From JAUVKT01 sp964634565 (lineage in GTDB: Bacteria > Bacteroidota > Bacteroidia > Bacteroidales > VadinHA17), in the NCBI GenBank assembly GCA_964634565.1, contig CAZWLP010000051.1:1-18976 (forward strand): a stretch of DNA of 18,976 nt, in the 5' to 3' direction. Position numbers and translations under genes: made by a program. Shown one piece after another: positions 7,026 through 15,013 of the stretch. Numbering within the stretch: the stretch's first letter is position 1; every line of letters begins with the position of its first letter. The notes under the pieces were generated by a model. It was given only the letters and a program-made list of their open reading frames with translations. It was not told the DNA's origin and ran no database searches.

Positions 7026-7748
7026 TTATGTTTTAAGATTTATTATTTCCCCATCCCTGAATACAGGTATTACTTCTGTAGAATCTGGTTCGTGGCAAAA
7101 TGGAATGCAATCATCCAGATCCTTATCCCTGAGCCTTTTTCTCTGAGCTGCTTTATCGATATAAGCAAGTGGATTATCTTTACCCATAGTCCACATATCA
7201 ATACATATTTTTGCAGAATCACATTCTGTATAGAATTTACTATTTCCCAGTAGTTTTGTGCACAGAGCACCTGCAAAAAAAGAGTCTTCTATATTGATTT
7301 TGTTTTTCCACCCTGCACACAGAAGGATAATATTCCTTTCCCGGCTAACAAGCCACTCCGACAATGAGGAAATATTTAGAAATGATCCTATAACCACCAT
7401 ATAGCAACCTGCCGCCATCTCAATAGTCCTGGTCCCATTGGTTGTACTGTATACTATTGTCTTATCTTTTACCCTCTCCGGTGTAAAGTTAAAAGGAGAG
7501 TTGCCAAAGTCTGCAAAGTCGAGCACAAATCCATCACGCTCTGCAGCAACCATAAAGCCCTTATTCTTCATCTCTCTTGCCTCTTCCACTGTGCCAACAG
7601 GTATAAGTTTATAAGCACCATTGGCAAAAGCTGAACAAATCGCAGAAGTTGCTCTAAGTGTATCAACTACAACTACTATAGAATCAATATTTGCATGATA
7701 TTCAAAAAGAGCAGGTGAAAGACATACTTCAATGCTATGCTTGCACAT
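7026..7748 (-). CDS. comB: ComB-family 2-phosphosulfolactate phosphatase
   Basis: This 240-residue protein fits the ComB family, which in methanogens is a magnesium-dependent phosphatase making sulfolactate from 2-phosphosulfolactate for coenzyme M. Visible marks are VVVVDTLRATSAI (25-37), an AERDG segment (69-73), DFGNSP (80-85), STTNGTRTIE (101-110) and LLCAGWKN followed by the acidic IED near 154. No comA, comC, comD or comE lies nearby, and coenzyme M is not expected in this phylum, so the true substrate is probably another small phosphate ester. It lies 28 nt downstream of gcvT and just upstream of serC, which hints at a substrate near glycine, serine or phosphoglycerate metabolism. That last step is inference. 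Confidence 0.88.
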   Translation of the reverse strand: MCKHSIEVCLSPALFEYHANIDSIVVVVDTLRATSAICSAFANGAYKLIPVGTVEEAREMKNKGFMVAAERDGFVLDFADFGNSPFNFTPERVKDKTIVYSTTNGTRTIEMAAGCYMVVIGSFLNISSLSEWLVSRERNIILLCAGWKNKINIEDSFFAGALCTKLLGNSKFYTECDSAKICIDMWTMGKDNPLAYIDKAAQRKRLRDKDLDDCIPFCHEPDSTEVIPVFRDGEIINLKT

Positions 7749-7776
7749 ATTATAAATTAGTTAAGAAGTAACTTTC

Positions 7777-8877
7777 CTACTTATAGATCGGAAGACTTAC
7801 AACCCTGGCCTTAAGATTCTTATTTCTTACCCTGATAAAGATTTCAGTATCTGCCTTCCAGTAACCTTTATTAAGGTATGCCATCCCTATTCCTTTCTTC
7901 ATCATTGGCGACATGGTTCCAGATGTAACATGCCCTATTACTTCATCATTTTCGTTCACTACTTCGTAGTGATGACGAGGAATACCCCTGTCAATCATCT
8001 CAAAACCTTTCAGTCGCTTCTCTACTCCGTTCTGCTTCTGGGCAAGAAGCAAGTCCTTGTCGATAAATGATTTTGAATCGGTAAATTTTGTAATCCACCC
8101 CAGCCCTGCCTCAATGGGCGACGTAGTATCGTCAATATCGTTACCATAAAGACAATATCCCATTTCCAGCCTTAAGGTATCTCTGGCCGCCAGCCCAATT
8201 GGTTTAATGCCAAATTCATCACCGGCCTCAAAAACAGCCTTCCATATCTTCGCAGCATCATTATTATTCATATATATCTCGCAACCTCCGGCGCCAGTAT
8301 ATCCCGTTGTTGAAAACAGAATATTCTTAACACCTGCGAACTCAATTTCTTTAAATGTATAATATTCCATATCAACAACGTTATCTCCGGTAAGTTTCTG
8401 CATGGCTTTAAGTGCCAACGGTCCCTGAACAGCAAGCTGAGCAGTATCGTCCGATGCATTTACAATACCATTACCGGGGCTGATGCCAAATCCGGCTGCC
8501 TGCTTAACGCACCAGTTCCAATCTTTTTCTATATTTGCCGCGTTTACTACCAGAAGGTATTTCTCATCGTTAAACCGGTATACGAGTAAATCATCAATAA
8601 TACCCCCTTTTCCATTCGGAAAGCATGAATATTGAACTTTACCATCAGTCAGCACCGATGCATCATTTGATGTAACATACTGAATAAAATCGAATGCTTT
8701 CGGACCCGTAACCCAGAATTCGCCCATATGCGAGACATCAAATACGCCAACTTTCTCACGCACAGTAATATGTTCGTCATTTATTCCTGTATATTCAATA
8801 GGCATATTATATCCGGCAAAAGGAACCATTCTGGCACCTGCCTCCTCGTGAAATCCGATAAATGCAGTATTCTTCAT
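7777..8877 (-). CDS. gcvT: Glycine cleavage system T protein (aminomethyltransferase)
   Basis: GcvT moves the methylene group from the aminomethyl-lipoyl arm of H protein to tetrahydrofolate, releasing ammonia. It works in the cytoplasm with GcvP, GcvH and lipoamide dehydrogenase, none of which is in this window. The 366-residue length is normal. The sequence shows MVPFAGYNMPIEYTGI near the start, VREKVGVFDVSHMGEF (39-54), the catalytic acidic pair at Asp95-Asp96 in GGIIDDLLVYR, a TTGYTGAGGCEIY segment, and a closing VTSGTMSPMMKKGIGMAY block. It leads into comB after 28 nt. Confidence 0.95.
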   Translation of the reverse strand: MKNTAFIGFHEEAGARMVPFAGYNMPIEYTGINDEHITVREKVGVFDVSHMGEFWVTGPKAFDFIQYVTSNDASVLTDGKVQYSCFPNGKGGIIDDLLVYRFNDEKYLLVVNAANIEKDWNWCVKQAAGFGISPGNGIVNASDDTAQLAVQGPLALKAMQKLTGDNVVDMEYYTFKEIEFAGVKNILFSTTGYTGAGGCEIYMNNNDAAKIWKAVFEAGDEFGIKPIGLAARDTLRLEMGYCLYGNDIDDTTSPIEAGLGWITKFTDSKSFIDKDLLLAQKQNGVEKRLKGFEMIDRGIPRHHYEVVNENDEVIGHVTSGTMSPMMKKGIGMAYLNKGYWKADTEIFIRVRNKNLKARVVSLPIYK

Positions 8878-8910
8878 TTGATTATTTATTTAAGATTAAT
8901 ATTAGGTGAA

Positions 8911-8944
8911 CAAATTTAAGAATTTGACTATAAAAGAGTCAAAA
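8911..8944 (-). promoter_or_regulatory. Putative promoter for gcvT
   Basis: On the minus strand, TTTTG (8944-8940) is followed after 21 nt by TAAATTTG (8918-8911), an exact match to TAnnTTTG. The spacing is at the long end. The predicted start lies about 27 nt before the gcvT ATG at 8877. Confidence 0.45.
8923..8943. repeat. Inverted repeat in the gcvT promoter spacer
   Basis: TTTGACT (8923-8929) and AGTCAAA (8937-8943) form a perfect 7-bp inverted repeat with a 7-nt loop. It fills the spacer between the two promoter elements and starts about 40 nt after the stop of the PD40 gene. It could be an operator or a weak terminator for that gene; the stem is AT-rich and no long T-run follows. Confidence 0.4.
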
Positions 8945-8977
8945 TATCCGGTAAATTATAATATGTTTTAAATAGCA

Positions 8978-10360
8978 TCAGCGATTTAACTTATCAGCAA
9001 GCTCTCCGGGTATTATTGTTTTTGGTGTCTTACTTGCTTTATATATATCCAGACCGCCTGAACCTCCTGGTCTGTCGGATGAAAACCATGAGATTCTTCT
9101 ATCCTTTATTGACTGCCTGAAAAACAAATCGTTCCACTGAGAATTAAAGGGCCTTCCAAGATTTACTGCTTCGGAATAGACTCCTGATTCATCCCTTACA
9201 GACATAAAAATATCGTAAGCTCCAAAGCCGGGGTGCCCATTTGAACTGAACCATATTGTATCTCCCGTAACAGAAGTCCAGACAGCTTCTTCATTACCTT
9301 CTGAGTTAACCAGTGGTCCGAGGTTTATCGGGTTCGACCATTTTTTCTTCTTGATATGGATCATATAATATATATCGCGACCTCCGAAACTACCCTTTTT
9401 CCTGTCGCTGGTAAAAAATATCTGTTTCCCGTCGGGAGTTATTGAAATAGAGGTCTCTCTGCTGGCAGAATTGGTAATACTTAAATAAGGTTCAGGGCTG
9501 GTCCATTTCCCATTTTCAAAATAAGATATCAGAATATCACCATTGCCTGACCATCCGGCATAAACAAACATAAACTTATTCTCCTCATCCACGTAGAGAA
9601 CTCCCTCGTTTAGTTCAGTCGCAATATTCTCACCGGCAGGACCTGCCACCGACCAGCTGCCATTATCATCGGTCGAAACAAAAATATTTTCATTATACTT
9701 CATATCCGTCATCAGAAACTGCTCCTTATCATCAATCTGTCTACGGCTTGTAAAATATATCAATTTATTATCCTTAACTACTATTGAAGAATAATCATCC
9801 CGTGATGAGTTAATATTATTTCCCAGGTTAGATATTACAATTGTTTCATCGGGTGTCCCCTGTTCTATTGCCAGGTTACATTCATTAATATACTTATTCA
9901 CAACAGGATCAATCTTACCATCTTCAAGGCCCTTATCTGAGTACATATTATAAAAATCTATTGCCTTACCATAATCCCCCCTGAACTGGTATGCACGTCC
10001 GGTAAGAAGTATAAGATCCTCAGCAATATCCATATTCAGAGACCTTGCCTTAAGAAAATAAGGAAGGGCTCCCTGAGGGTCATCACCAAGTAATGAACAA
10101 ACACCCATCTTATAATTCAGAGCAGCATTTTCCGGATTAAATTCATGTGCTGTCAGATAGTATTCTAAAGCCTCTACATATAAACCACCACCGAGTTCAT
10201 AACACCTGTCTCCCTTCTTAATATTATCCCATGCTATATCAAATCCTTGCTTTTCAAGCTTAAACTCTGATTTTTCAATCTTCGCTTTTTGCTGTGCAAT
10301 TGAAACAGGTAATAAAAAAATCAGAAGTATTGCTGCTAAATATATCCTTTTCATTTTCAT
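8978..10360 (-). CDS. Secreted TPR and PD40 beta-propeller protein without an OmpA domain
   Basis: The 460-residue protein has a signal peptide (hydrophobic core 6-21, ending SIAQ). It is followed by about three TPR-like helical repeats (45-165), including YLTAHEFNPENAALNYKMG. From about 187 there are five PD40/WD40-like propeller blades with the repeating pattern (I/W)FTSDR..GG.DIY: IYFTSRR, FVYAGWSGNGDI, IFFTSDRKKGSFGGRDIY, IWFSSNGHPGFGAYDIF and ISWFSSDRPGGSGGLDIY. Bacteroidota proteins with this layout, such as the PorE type of the type IX secretion system, usually continue into a C-terminal OmpA domain. This one stops after the propeller. It is likely periplasmic or envelope-associated, with a binding role. 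Met3 is an alternative start. Confidence 0.88.
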   Translation of the reverse strand: MKMKRIYLAAILLIFLLPVSIAQQKAKIEKSEFKLEKQGFDIAWDNIKKGDRCYELGGGLYVEALEYYLTAHEFNPENAALNYKMGVCSLLGDDPQGALPYFLKARSLNMDIAEDLILLTGRAYQFRGDYGKAIDFYNMYSDKGLEDGKIDPVVNKYINECNLAIEQGTPDETIVISNLGNNINSSRDDYSSIVVKDNKLIYFTSRRQIDDKEQFLMTDMKYNENIFVSTDDNGSWSVAGPAGENIATELNEGVLYVDEENKFMFVYAGWSGNGDILISYFENGKWTSPEPYLSITNSASRETSISITPDGKQIFFTSDRKKGSFGGRDIYYMIHIKKKKWSNPINLGPLVNSEGNEEAVWTSVTGDTIWFSSNGHPGFGAYDIFMSVRDESGVYSEAVNLGRPFNSQWNDLFFRQSIKDRRISWFSSDRPGGSGGLDIYKASKTPKTIIPGELADKLNR

Positions 10361-10466
10361 AATTAAATCTGTTACATTCTAAATTTACTACAAATAATCC
10401 AAACTCCCTTATGCTTAACAAAGCAAAATTATTCAGTTAATCAGGTGTACACCATCTATTTTTTTA

Positions 10467-10474
10467 TATTTTTG
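10467..10474 (+). promoter_or_regulatory. Possible -7 promoter box for the Hpt-STAS operon
   Basis: TATTTTTG matches TAnnTTTG exactly and would start transcription near 10482, about 17 nt before the first ATG. I find no convincing TTG at the expected upstream distance. The box lies in a T-rich run, so a chance match is possible. Confidence 0.4.
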
Positions 10475-10498
10475 CTAACAGACCCTTAAATACCCATA

Positions 10499-10849
10499 AT
10501 GTGGATGAATACAGTAAACGTTACATATCTTGAAGAAGTCTGTGGTGACTCCAAAGAGTTAATAAGGGAAATGGTAGATATATTTATTGAACAGGTTCCT
10601 GAGTTCTATACTGATATGCAGTCCCTGTATAATAATAAGAAATATCACGACCTGGGCCTGCTGGCACACAAGGCTAAATCGTCTATCGCAATAATGGGAA
10701 TGGATAAGCTGGCAGTAAAACTCAAAGAGCTTGAGTTAATTGCAAAAGCTGGCGAAAAAACCGAGCAATACAGTGCTTATATTGATGAGTTTTATACTGA
10801 AACTGAAAAAGCAATAAAAGAATTAGAAAACTATATCAATAATTTGTAA
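10499..10849 (+). CDS. Hpt (histidine phosphotransfer) domain protein
   Basis: The whole 116-residue protein is one Hpt four-helix bundle. It carries phosphate between histidine kinases and response regulators through a surface histidine. The key motif is LLAHKAKSSIAIMGMDKL, with His57 as the phosphate acceptor, close to the family AHxLKGSS pattern. The helix TYLEEVCGDSKELIREMVDIFI near the start is typical of the first Hpt helix. No histidine kinase or response regulator is in this window, so its partners are elsewhere. Met3 (10505) is an alternative start. The STAS gene starts one base after its stop, so the two are translationally coupled. Confidence 0.92.
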   Translation: MWMNTVNVTYLEEVCGDSKELIREMVDIFIEQVPEFYTDMQSLYNNKKYHDLGLLAHKAKSSIAIMGMDKLAVKLKELELIAKAGEKTEQYSAYIDEFYTETEKAIKELENYINNL

Positions 10850-10850
10850 T

Positions 10851-11195
10851 ATGCTTAAGGTAACTGAAATTGACAACCGTGTAGATCATGTAACATTTGA
10901 TGGTGTTGATAAATTTAACGCGCTTATGGCGGAAGAAGCGAGAATTCAGTTAGCCAAGCTATTCGAAACAGCAAATGCCAAAGTTATTCTCGATCTCTCC
11001 GGGATAACTTATATAGACAGTTCAGGTTTTGGCTGCTTTCTTACTACAATGAAGTACGCAAGGAATAACTATGGTGTACTTAAACTCTGCAACCTCGACC
11101 CGGGTGTCAAAGCTCTTTTCAATACCCTTCAGCTTCATACAATATTCGAGATTTATGACGATCTGGATAGCTGTGTGGCAAGTTTCAAACATTAA
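10851..11195 (+). CDS. STAS domain protein, anti-sigma factor antagonist type
   Basis: The 114-residue protein is a single STAS domain like SpoIIAA and RsbV. In those systems the STAS protein is phosphorylated on a serine by a GHKL kinase and, when dephosphorylated, binds and holds that kinase. The core VILDLSGITYIDSSGFGCF is at 45-63, with Ser57-Ser58 in the DSSG motif where phosphorylation occurs. A second typical stretch is LKLCNLDPGVKALFNTLQL. It is preceded by the Hpt gene with a 1-nt gap and followed by the flavin reductase-like gene after 15 nt. The SiaB-like GHKL kinase at 15467-16030 is the only possible kinase partner in the window. Confidence 0.92.
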   Translation: MLKVTEIDNRVDHVTFDGVDKFNALMAEEARIQLAKLFETANAKVILDLSGITYIDSSGFGCFLTTMKYARNNYGVLKLCNLDPGVKALFNTLQLHTIFEIYDDLDSCVASFKH

Positions 11196-11210
11196 GAAAT
11201 CCGGAATAAT

Positions 11211-11807
11211 ATGAACAATAAAATAAGGTGGAAGCCGGGTACAATGATATATCCCCTTCCTGCTGTTATGGTTAGCTGTGGCTCTGTCCCTGAGGACTAT
11301 AACATAATTACAATTGCATGGACAGGTACGGTATGCACTGATCCGCCAATGTGTTACATTTCAGTAAGACCATCCAGACATTCATACGGACTTATTAAGG
11401 AAAGTGGAGAATTTGTGATAAATCTTACAACCAAGGACCTTGCTAAACAAACTGATTGGTGCGGTGTGAAATCAGGGAAAGACATTGATAAATTTAAAGA
11501 ATGTGGTTTAACACCGATTAAGGCTGATATTGTAAAATCGCCAATGATAGGAGAATCACCAATAAATATTGAATGTAAGGTTGTTGAGATAAAAGAACTG
11601 GGAATTCACCATATGTTCCTGGCAGAGGTGCTTGCTATACATGCTGACCCTGCATATTTTAACAGCGATACAAATGCTTTTGATCTTAGCAGGGCAAATA
11701 TGATGTGCTATTCTCATGGCAAGTATTACGAGACAGGAAATTTTATTGGTAAATTCGGATTCTCTGTCAGGAAAAAGACGAGAAAAAAGAGAATTGGCAA
11801 AAAATAA
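11211..11807 (+). CDS. Flavin reductase-like FMN-binding protein with a basic tail
   Basis: The 198-residue protein fits the flavin reductase-like split-barrel family. Visible segments are YPLPAVMVSCGSVPEDYNII (14-33), AWTGTVCTDPPMCYISVRPSRHSY (36-59), GEFVINL (66-72) and SPMIGESPINIEC (110-122), which belong to the FMN-binding core. A C-terminal run rich in Lys and Arg (187-198) could bind nucleic acid or membrane phosphate groups. Such proteins bind FMN and often reduce flavins with NAD(P)H or act as redox sensors. The substrate cannot be told from sequence. It lies 15 nt after the STAS gene and 74 nt before the ABC gene, so it belongs to the same gene string. Confidence 0.88.
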   Translation: MNNKIRWKPGTMIYPLPAVMVSCGSVPEDYNIITIAWTGTVCTDPPMCYISVRPSRHSYGLIKESGEFVINLTTKDLAKQTDWCGVKSGKDIDKFKECGLTPIKADIVKSPMIGESPINIECKVVEIKELGIHHMFLAEVLAIHADPAYFNSDTNAFDLSRANMMCYSHGKYYETGNFIGKFGFSVRKKTRKKRIGKK

Positions 11808-11881
11808 GATATTAGGATAATTTACCATTATTTATTATTTTTCATAACCTTAAAAATCAGAACACATAAGCCTTAAATCCA

Positions 11882-14800
11882 ATGAGCGAAAAGATCCTTA
11901 AAGCCTTAATGCAATTGTTTGCAATCATCGCAAGACCTCAAAGTAGTGATAGTGACAGGAGGGTTGTTGTAGAGGCGTTCCTGCGAAGACAATTAAACGA
12001 AGAACTGGTAAAAGAATACATCAGAATCTTTGATGATTTTTATAAAGAGGCCCAGGAAAGGCAAAAAAAGAGTGCCCAGAAGAAACGACACTCTGCAGTT
12101 TCAGTAAGAGTACTCAGAATAACCACCCAGGTAAATGATCAGCTTACCCAGGACCAGAAAATAATTGTTCTGGTACAGCTGCTTGAATTCTGTAAGTCGG
12201 ACGGACAGAATGTAAGTGAGGATGAACTTGAGTTTATTGCTGCAGTGGCCGACACTTTTAATGTTGAGAGCCATGAATACGCTTTGATAAAAAGTTTTGT
12301 TCTTAATCCCTTTGACGAGGTACCCGACTCAAGCAATATTTTACTGATTGATAATAACGAAAAGACAAACTTAAAAGATGCCCATCATCTTAATAATGAT
12401 GGTGTATCGGGTCAAATATGGTTTCTGGAGGTTTCGTCGGCAGGCATGCATTTTGTAAGGTTTTCAACCATTGGTGAGATCTATATGAACGGGCAGTTAT
12501 TACATGATGATAAGGTATATGTATTTAATCCTGGTTCATCGCTCAGAGATCCTAAATCAACTCCAATCTATTATAGCGATATAATTACCCAGTTCAGAAA
12601 AGAAGAACTACAGGCTTCTCGTGTACTCTATAAAGTAAATGAACTAGAATACAGATTCAAGAGCGGACACACAGGCATACATACAATGTCGTTCGAGGAA
12701 GAATCTGGACGTCTTGTAGGTATAATGGGGGCTTCAGGAGCTGGAAAATCAACACTGCTAAACGTACTTAATGGCACAAATACCCCTTATTCCGGTGAGA
12801 TTCTTATCAATGGGGTTAATATTCATAAAGACAAGGAAGAAGCTGAAGGTCAGATTGGCTATGTCTCACAGGATGATCTGCTTATTGAAGAATTAACAGT
12901 TTACCAGAACCTGTATTATAATGCCAAGCTATGTTTTGATAATCTTAGCGAAGAGGAAATAAATAATAAGGTAAATAAGACACTTGAGAGTCTTGGTTTA
13001 TTTGAGATCAGGAACATGAAGGTAGGTAGTCCGCTGAACAAAAAAATAAGCGGAGGACAGAGAAAAAGACTTAATATCTCGCTTGAACTGATTCGGGAAC
13101 CTGCTATTCTGTTTCTGGACGAACCCACATCAGGCCTGTCGTCAAGAGACTCAGAGAACATTCTGGACCTGCTTAAGGAACTCGCCCTTAAAGGAAAACT
13201 GCTTTTTGTAGTTATTCACCAGCCGTCGTCAGACATATTTAAGATGTTCGACCGACTGGTAATTCTTGATACCGGTGGTTACCTTATATATAATGGCGAT
13301 CCTATTGAGTCGATAATATATTTTAAATCCAGAACTCACCAGGCTAACTGGAATGAAAGTGAGTGTCATGCCTGCGGAAATGTTAACCCGGAGCAGGTAT
13401 TTAATATAGTAGAAGGGAAGGTACTCGATGAATACGGAAAAGCCACGAATGTAAGAAAGGTAACGCCAAAGGAATGGAACGAACACTATGAGACTCACCA
13501 GTCCAGTCAGGAAAAGAGCCTTGAACCAGGTCACGGTATACCCGATATTACTTTTAAAACACCGAACAGATTTAAGCAATTTAAGGTCTTTACAAAAAGA
13601 GATGTTCTGTCTAAACTGGCTGATAAGCAATATCTGCTAATTACATTGCTTGAGGCTCCGGTACTGGCATTCTTCCTGGCATTCCTGATTAAGTATTTTG
13701 ACGAAAGTGCAACAAACGCTAAATATACACTGCTTGAAAATACCAATCTGCCCGTATATATATTTATGTCGGTTATTGTGGCAATCTTTATGGGCCTTAC
13801 TGTTAGTGCCGAAGAAATAATTAAAGACAGAAAGATTTTAAAACGAGAAGCATTCCTTAATTTAAGCTGGAACAGTTACCTTCTCTCAAAAGTTGTAGTT
13901 CAATTGGTTATTTCTGCAATACAGGCCTTTTCATTTGTAATAATAGGGAACTCTATTACAGGCATCCAGGGAATGTGGTTTGAATACTGGCTTGTTCTTT
14001 TCTCATGCTGGGCAGCCTCAAATCTGCTCGGACTGGTTATTTCTGATAGTTTTAAGGCAGTTGTTACCATATATATACTTATTCCATTCCTGGTAATTCC
14101 TCAAATTATACTGAGTGGTATCATTGTAAAATTTGATAAACTAAATCCAAATATTTCTTCACCTACAAATATTCCGTTTTATGGAGAAGGAATTGTAGCC
14201 AGATGGGGATATGAAGCCCTGGCAGTAAAGCAGTTTATGGATAATGACTTCGAGAAGCCATTATATGAATACGACAAATTAATGAGTATCATGACCTTTA
14301 AGAAGAACTACTGGTACTCTACCATGAAAACAAAAATTGATAATCTGAGGGCCGATCTTGAAAAAAACACATTTGATGAAAGTTTCCGTAGCGACCTTGA
14401 AATTCTTAAAAATGAGATAGCACTCGAAATGCAAATCAGGAAATTAAATTACAAGTATCTTGATCAGCTTAAGGAAGGATCGCTTACAATGGAAGCTCTT
14501 GACGAAGCCCAGGTGTTTATTGATATTCTCAATAAAAATTACAAGAAGTGGTATAATGAGGCCAATAACAGAAGGGATGCTCTTATAACCAAAATGCAAA
14601 ACGACGACCCACGTGCATTTGAGAATCTTAAAAACAGCCAGTTTAATGAAAATCTGGAGGAGTTCGTTACAAATAAGAATGAAACAGAGCGTCTGGTAGA
14701 ATATAATGGCAGAATAGTACAAAAGATCGATCCTATTTTCAAAGATCCTGAGCAGAAATTTATTAAAGCACACTTCTATGCTCCACAGAAACAAATCTTT

Positions 14801-14953
14801 GGGCACTTTGTAAGCACCTTCTGGGTTAATATTATTGTAATATGGGCCATGACTATCTTTACTTATCTTGTGCTCTACTTCAGGCTTCTAAAAAGATTTC
14901 TCGACTATATGGGAGATGCATCAGACAGACGTAAAAACAAAAAAAAGAAATAA
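11882..14953 (+). CDS. ABCG-type ABC transporter fused to TerB-like and FHA-like N-terminal regions
   Basis: This 1023-residue protein joins ATPase and membrane parts in one chain. Residues 1-145 are helical and resemble a TerB-like domain, for example LLEFCKSDGQNVSEDELEFI (100-119). Residues about 150-240 look beta-rich and FHA-like, with IWFLEVSSAGMHFVRF and IYMNGQLLHDDKVYVFNPG. The ATPase follows: Walker A GASGAGKST (283-291), signature SGGQRKR (390-396), Walker B ILFLDEP (409-415, Glu414) and switch His446. A linker carries Cys495-x2-Cys498. Predicted membrane helices lie near 583-604, 625-645, 668-690, 700-723, 727-749 and 980-1000. The 230-residue segment between the last two is charged and coiled-coil-like, far longer than in eukaryotic ABCG proteins. 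A homodimeric exporter is likely; the substrate is unknown. Confidence 0.9.
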   Translation: MSEKILKALMQLFAIIARPQSSDSDRRVVVEAFLRRQLNEELVKEYIRIFDDFYKEAQERQKKSAQKKRHSAVSVRVLRITTQVNDQLTQDQKIIVLVQLLEFCKSDGQNVSEDELEFIAAVADTFNVESHEYALIKSFVLNPFDEVPDSSNILLIDNNEKTNLKDAHHLNNDGVSGQIWFLEVSSAGMHFVRFSTIGEIYMNGQLLHDDKVYVFNPGSSLRDPKSTPIYYSDIITQFRKEELQASRVLYKVNELEYRFKSGHTGIHTMSFEEESGRLVGIMGASGAGKSTLLNVLNGTNTPYSGEILINGVNIHKDKEEAEGQIGYVSQDDLLIEELTVYQNLYYNAKLCFDNLSEEEINNKVNKTLESLGLFEIRNMKVGSPLNKKISGGQRKRLNISLELIREPAILFLDEPTSGLSSRDSENILDLLKELALKGKLLFVVIHQPSSDIFKMFDRLVILDTGGYLIYNGDPIESIIYFKSRTHQANWNESECHACGNVNPEQVFNIVEGKVLDEYGKATNVRKVTPKEWNEHYETHQSSQEKSLEPGHGIPDITFKTPNRFKQFKVFTKRDVLSKLADKQYLLITLLEAPVLAFFLAFLIKYFDESATNAKYTLLENTNLPVYIFMSVIVAIFMGLTVSAEEIIKDRKILKREAFLNLSWNSYLLSKVVVQLVISAIQAFSFVIIGNSITGIQGMWFEYWLVLFSCWAASNLLGLVISDSFKAVVTIYILIPFLVIPQIILSGIIVKFDKLNPNISSPTNIPFYGEGIVARWGYEALAVKQFMDNDFEKPLYEYDKLMSIMTFKKNYWYSTMKTKIDNLRADLEKNTFDESFRSDLEILKNEIALEMQIRKLNYKYLDQLKEGSLTMEALDEAQVFIDILNKNYKKWYNEANNRRDALITKMQNDDPRAFENLKNSQFNENLEEFVTNKNETERLVEYNGRIVQKIDPIFKDPEQKFIKAHFYAPQKQIFGHFVSTFWVNIIVIWAMTIFTYLVLYFRLLKRFLDYMGDASDRRKNKKKK

Positions 14954-14959
14954 AAAACA

Positions 14960-14978
14960 GGGTATGAAAATCATACCC
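14960..14978 (-). terminator. Terminator hairpin for the siaB-siaC transcript
   Basis: GGGTATGA (14960-14967) and TCATACCC (14971-14978) form a perfect 8-bp stem with an AAA loop. On the minus strand the stem is followed by TGTTTTTTATTT, a good T-run, so it should stop transcripts coming from the siaC side before they enter the ABC gene. Confidence 0.7.
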
Positions 14979-14985
14979 ATGAAAA

Positions 14986-15010
14986 AAGGGGTATATATGG
15001 TATACCCCTT
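14986..15010. terminator. Bidirectional terminator after the ABC transporter gene
   Basis: AAGGGGTATA (14986-14995) pairs with TATACCCCTT (15001-15010) around a 5-nt loop, a perfect 10-bp stem. On the plus strand TTCCTTATTATATTC follows; on the minus strand TTTTC follows. It should end the ABC transcript and back up the hairpin at 14960-14978 in the opposite direction. Confidence 0.75.
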
Positions 15011-15013
15011 CCT

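Noticed and set aside
10412..10425. Short hairpin (GCTT with AAGC) between the PD40 and Hpt genes
   Set aside because: The stem is only 4 bp and has no T-run or conserved context.
11808..11881. Separate promoter for the ABC transporter gene
   Set aside because: TATTTTTC has one mismatch and lies in a T-rich tract with no clear upstream element; co-transcription with the flavin reductase gene is at least as likely.
13229..13746. Antisense open frames within the ABC transporter gene
   Set aside because: They oppose a strongly conserved coding region and have no promoter or recognisable domain.
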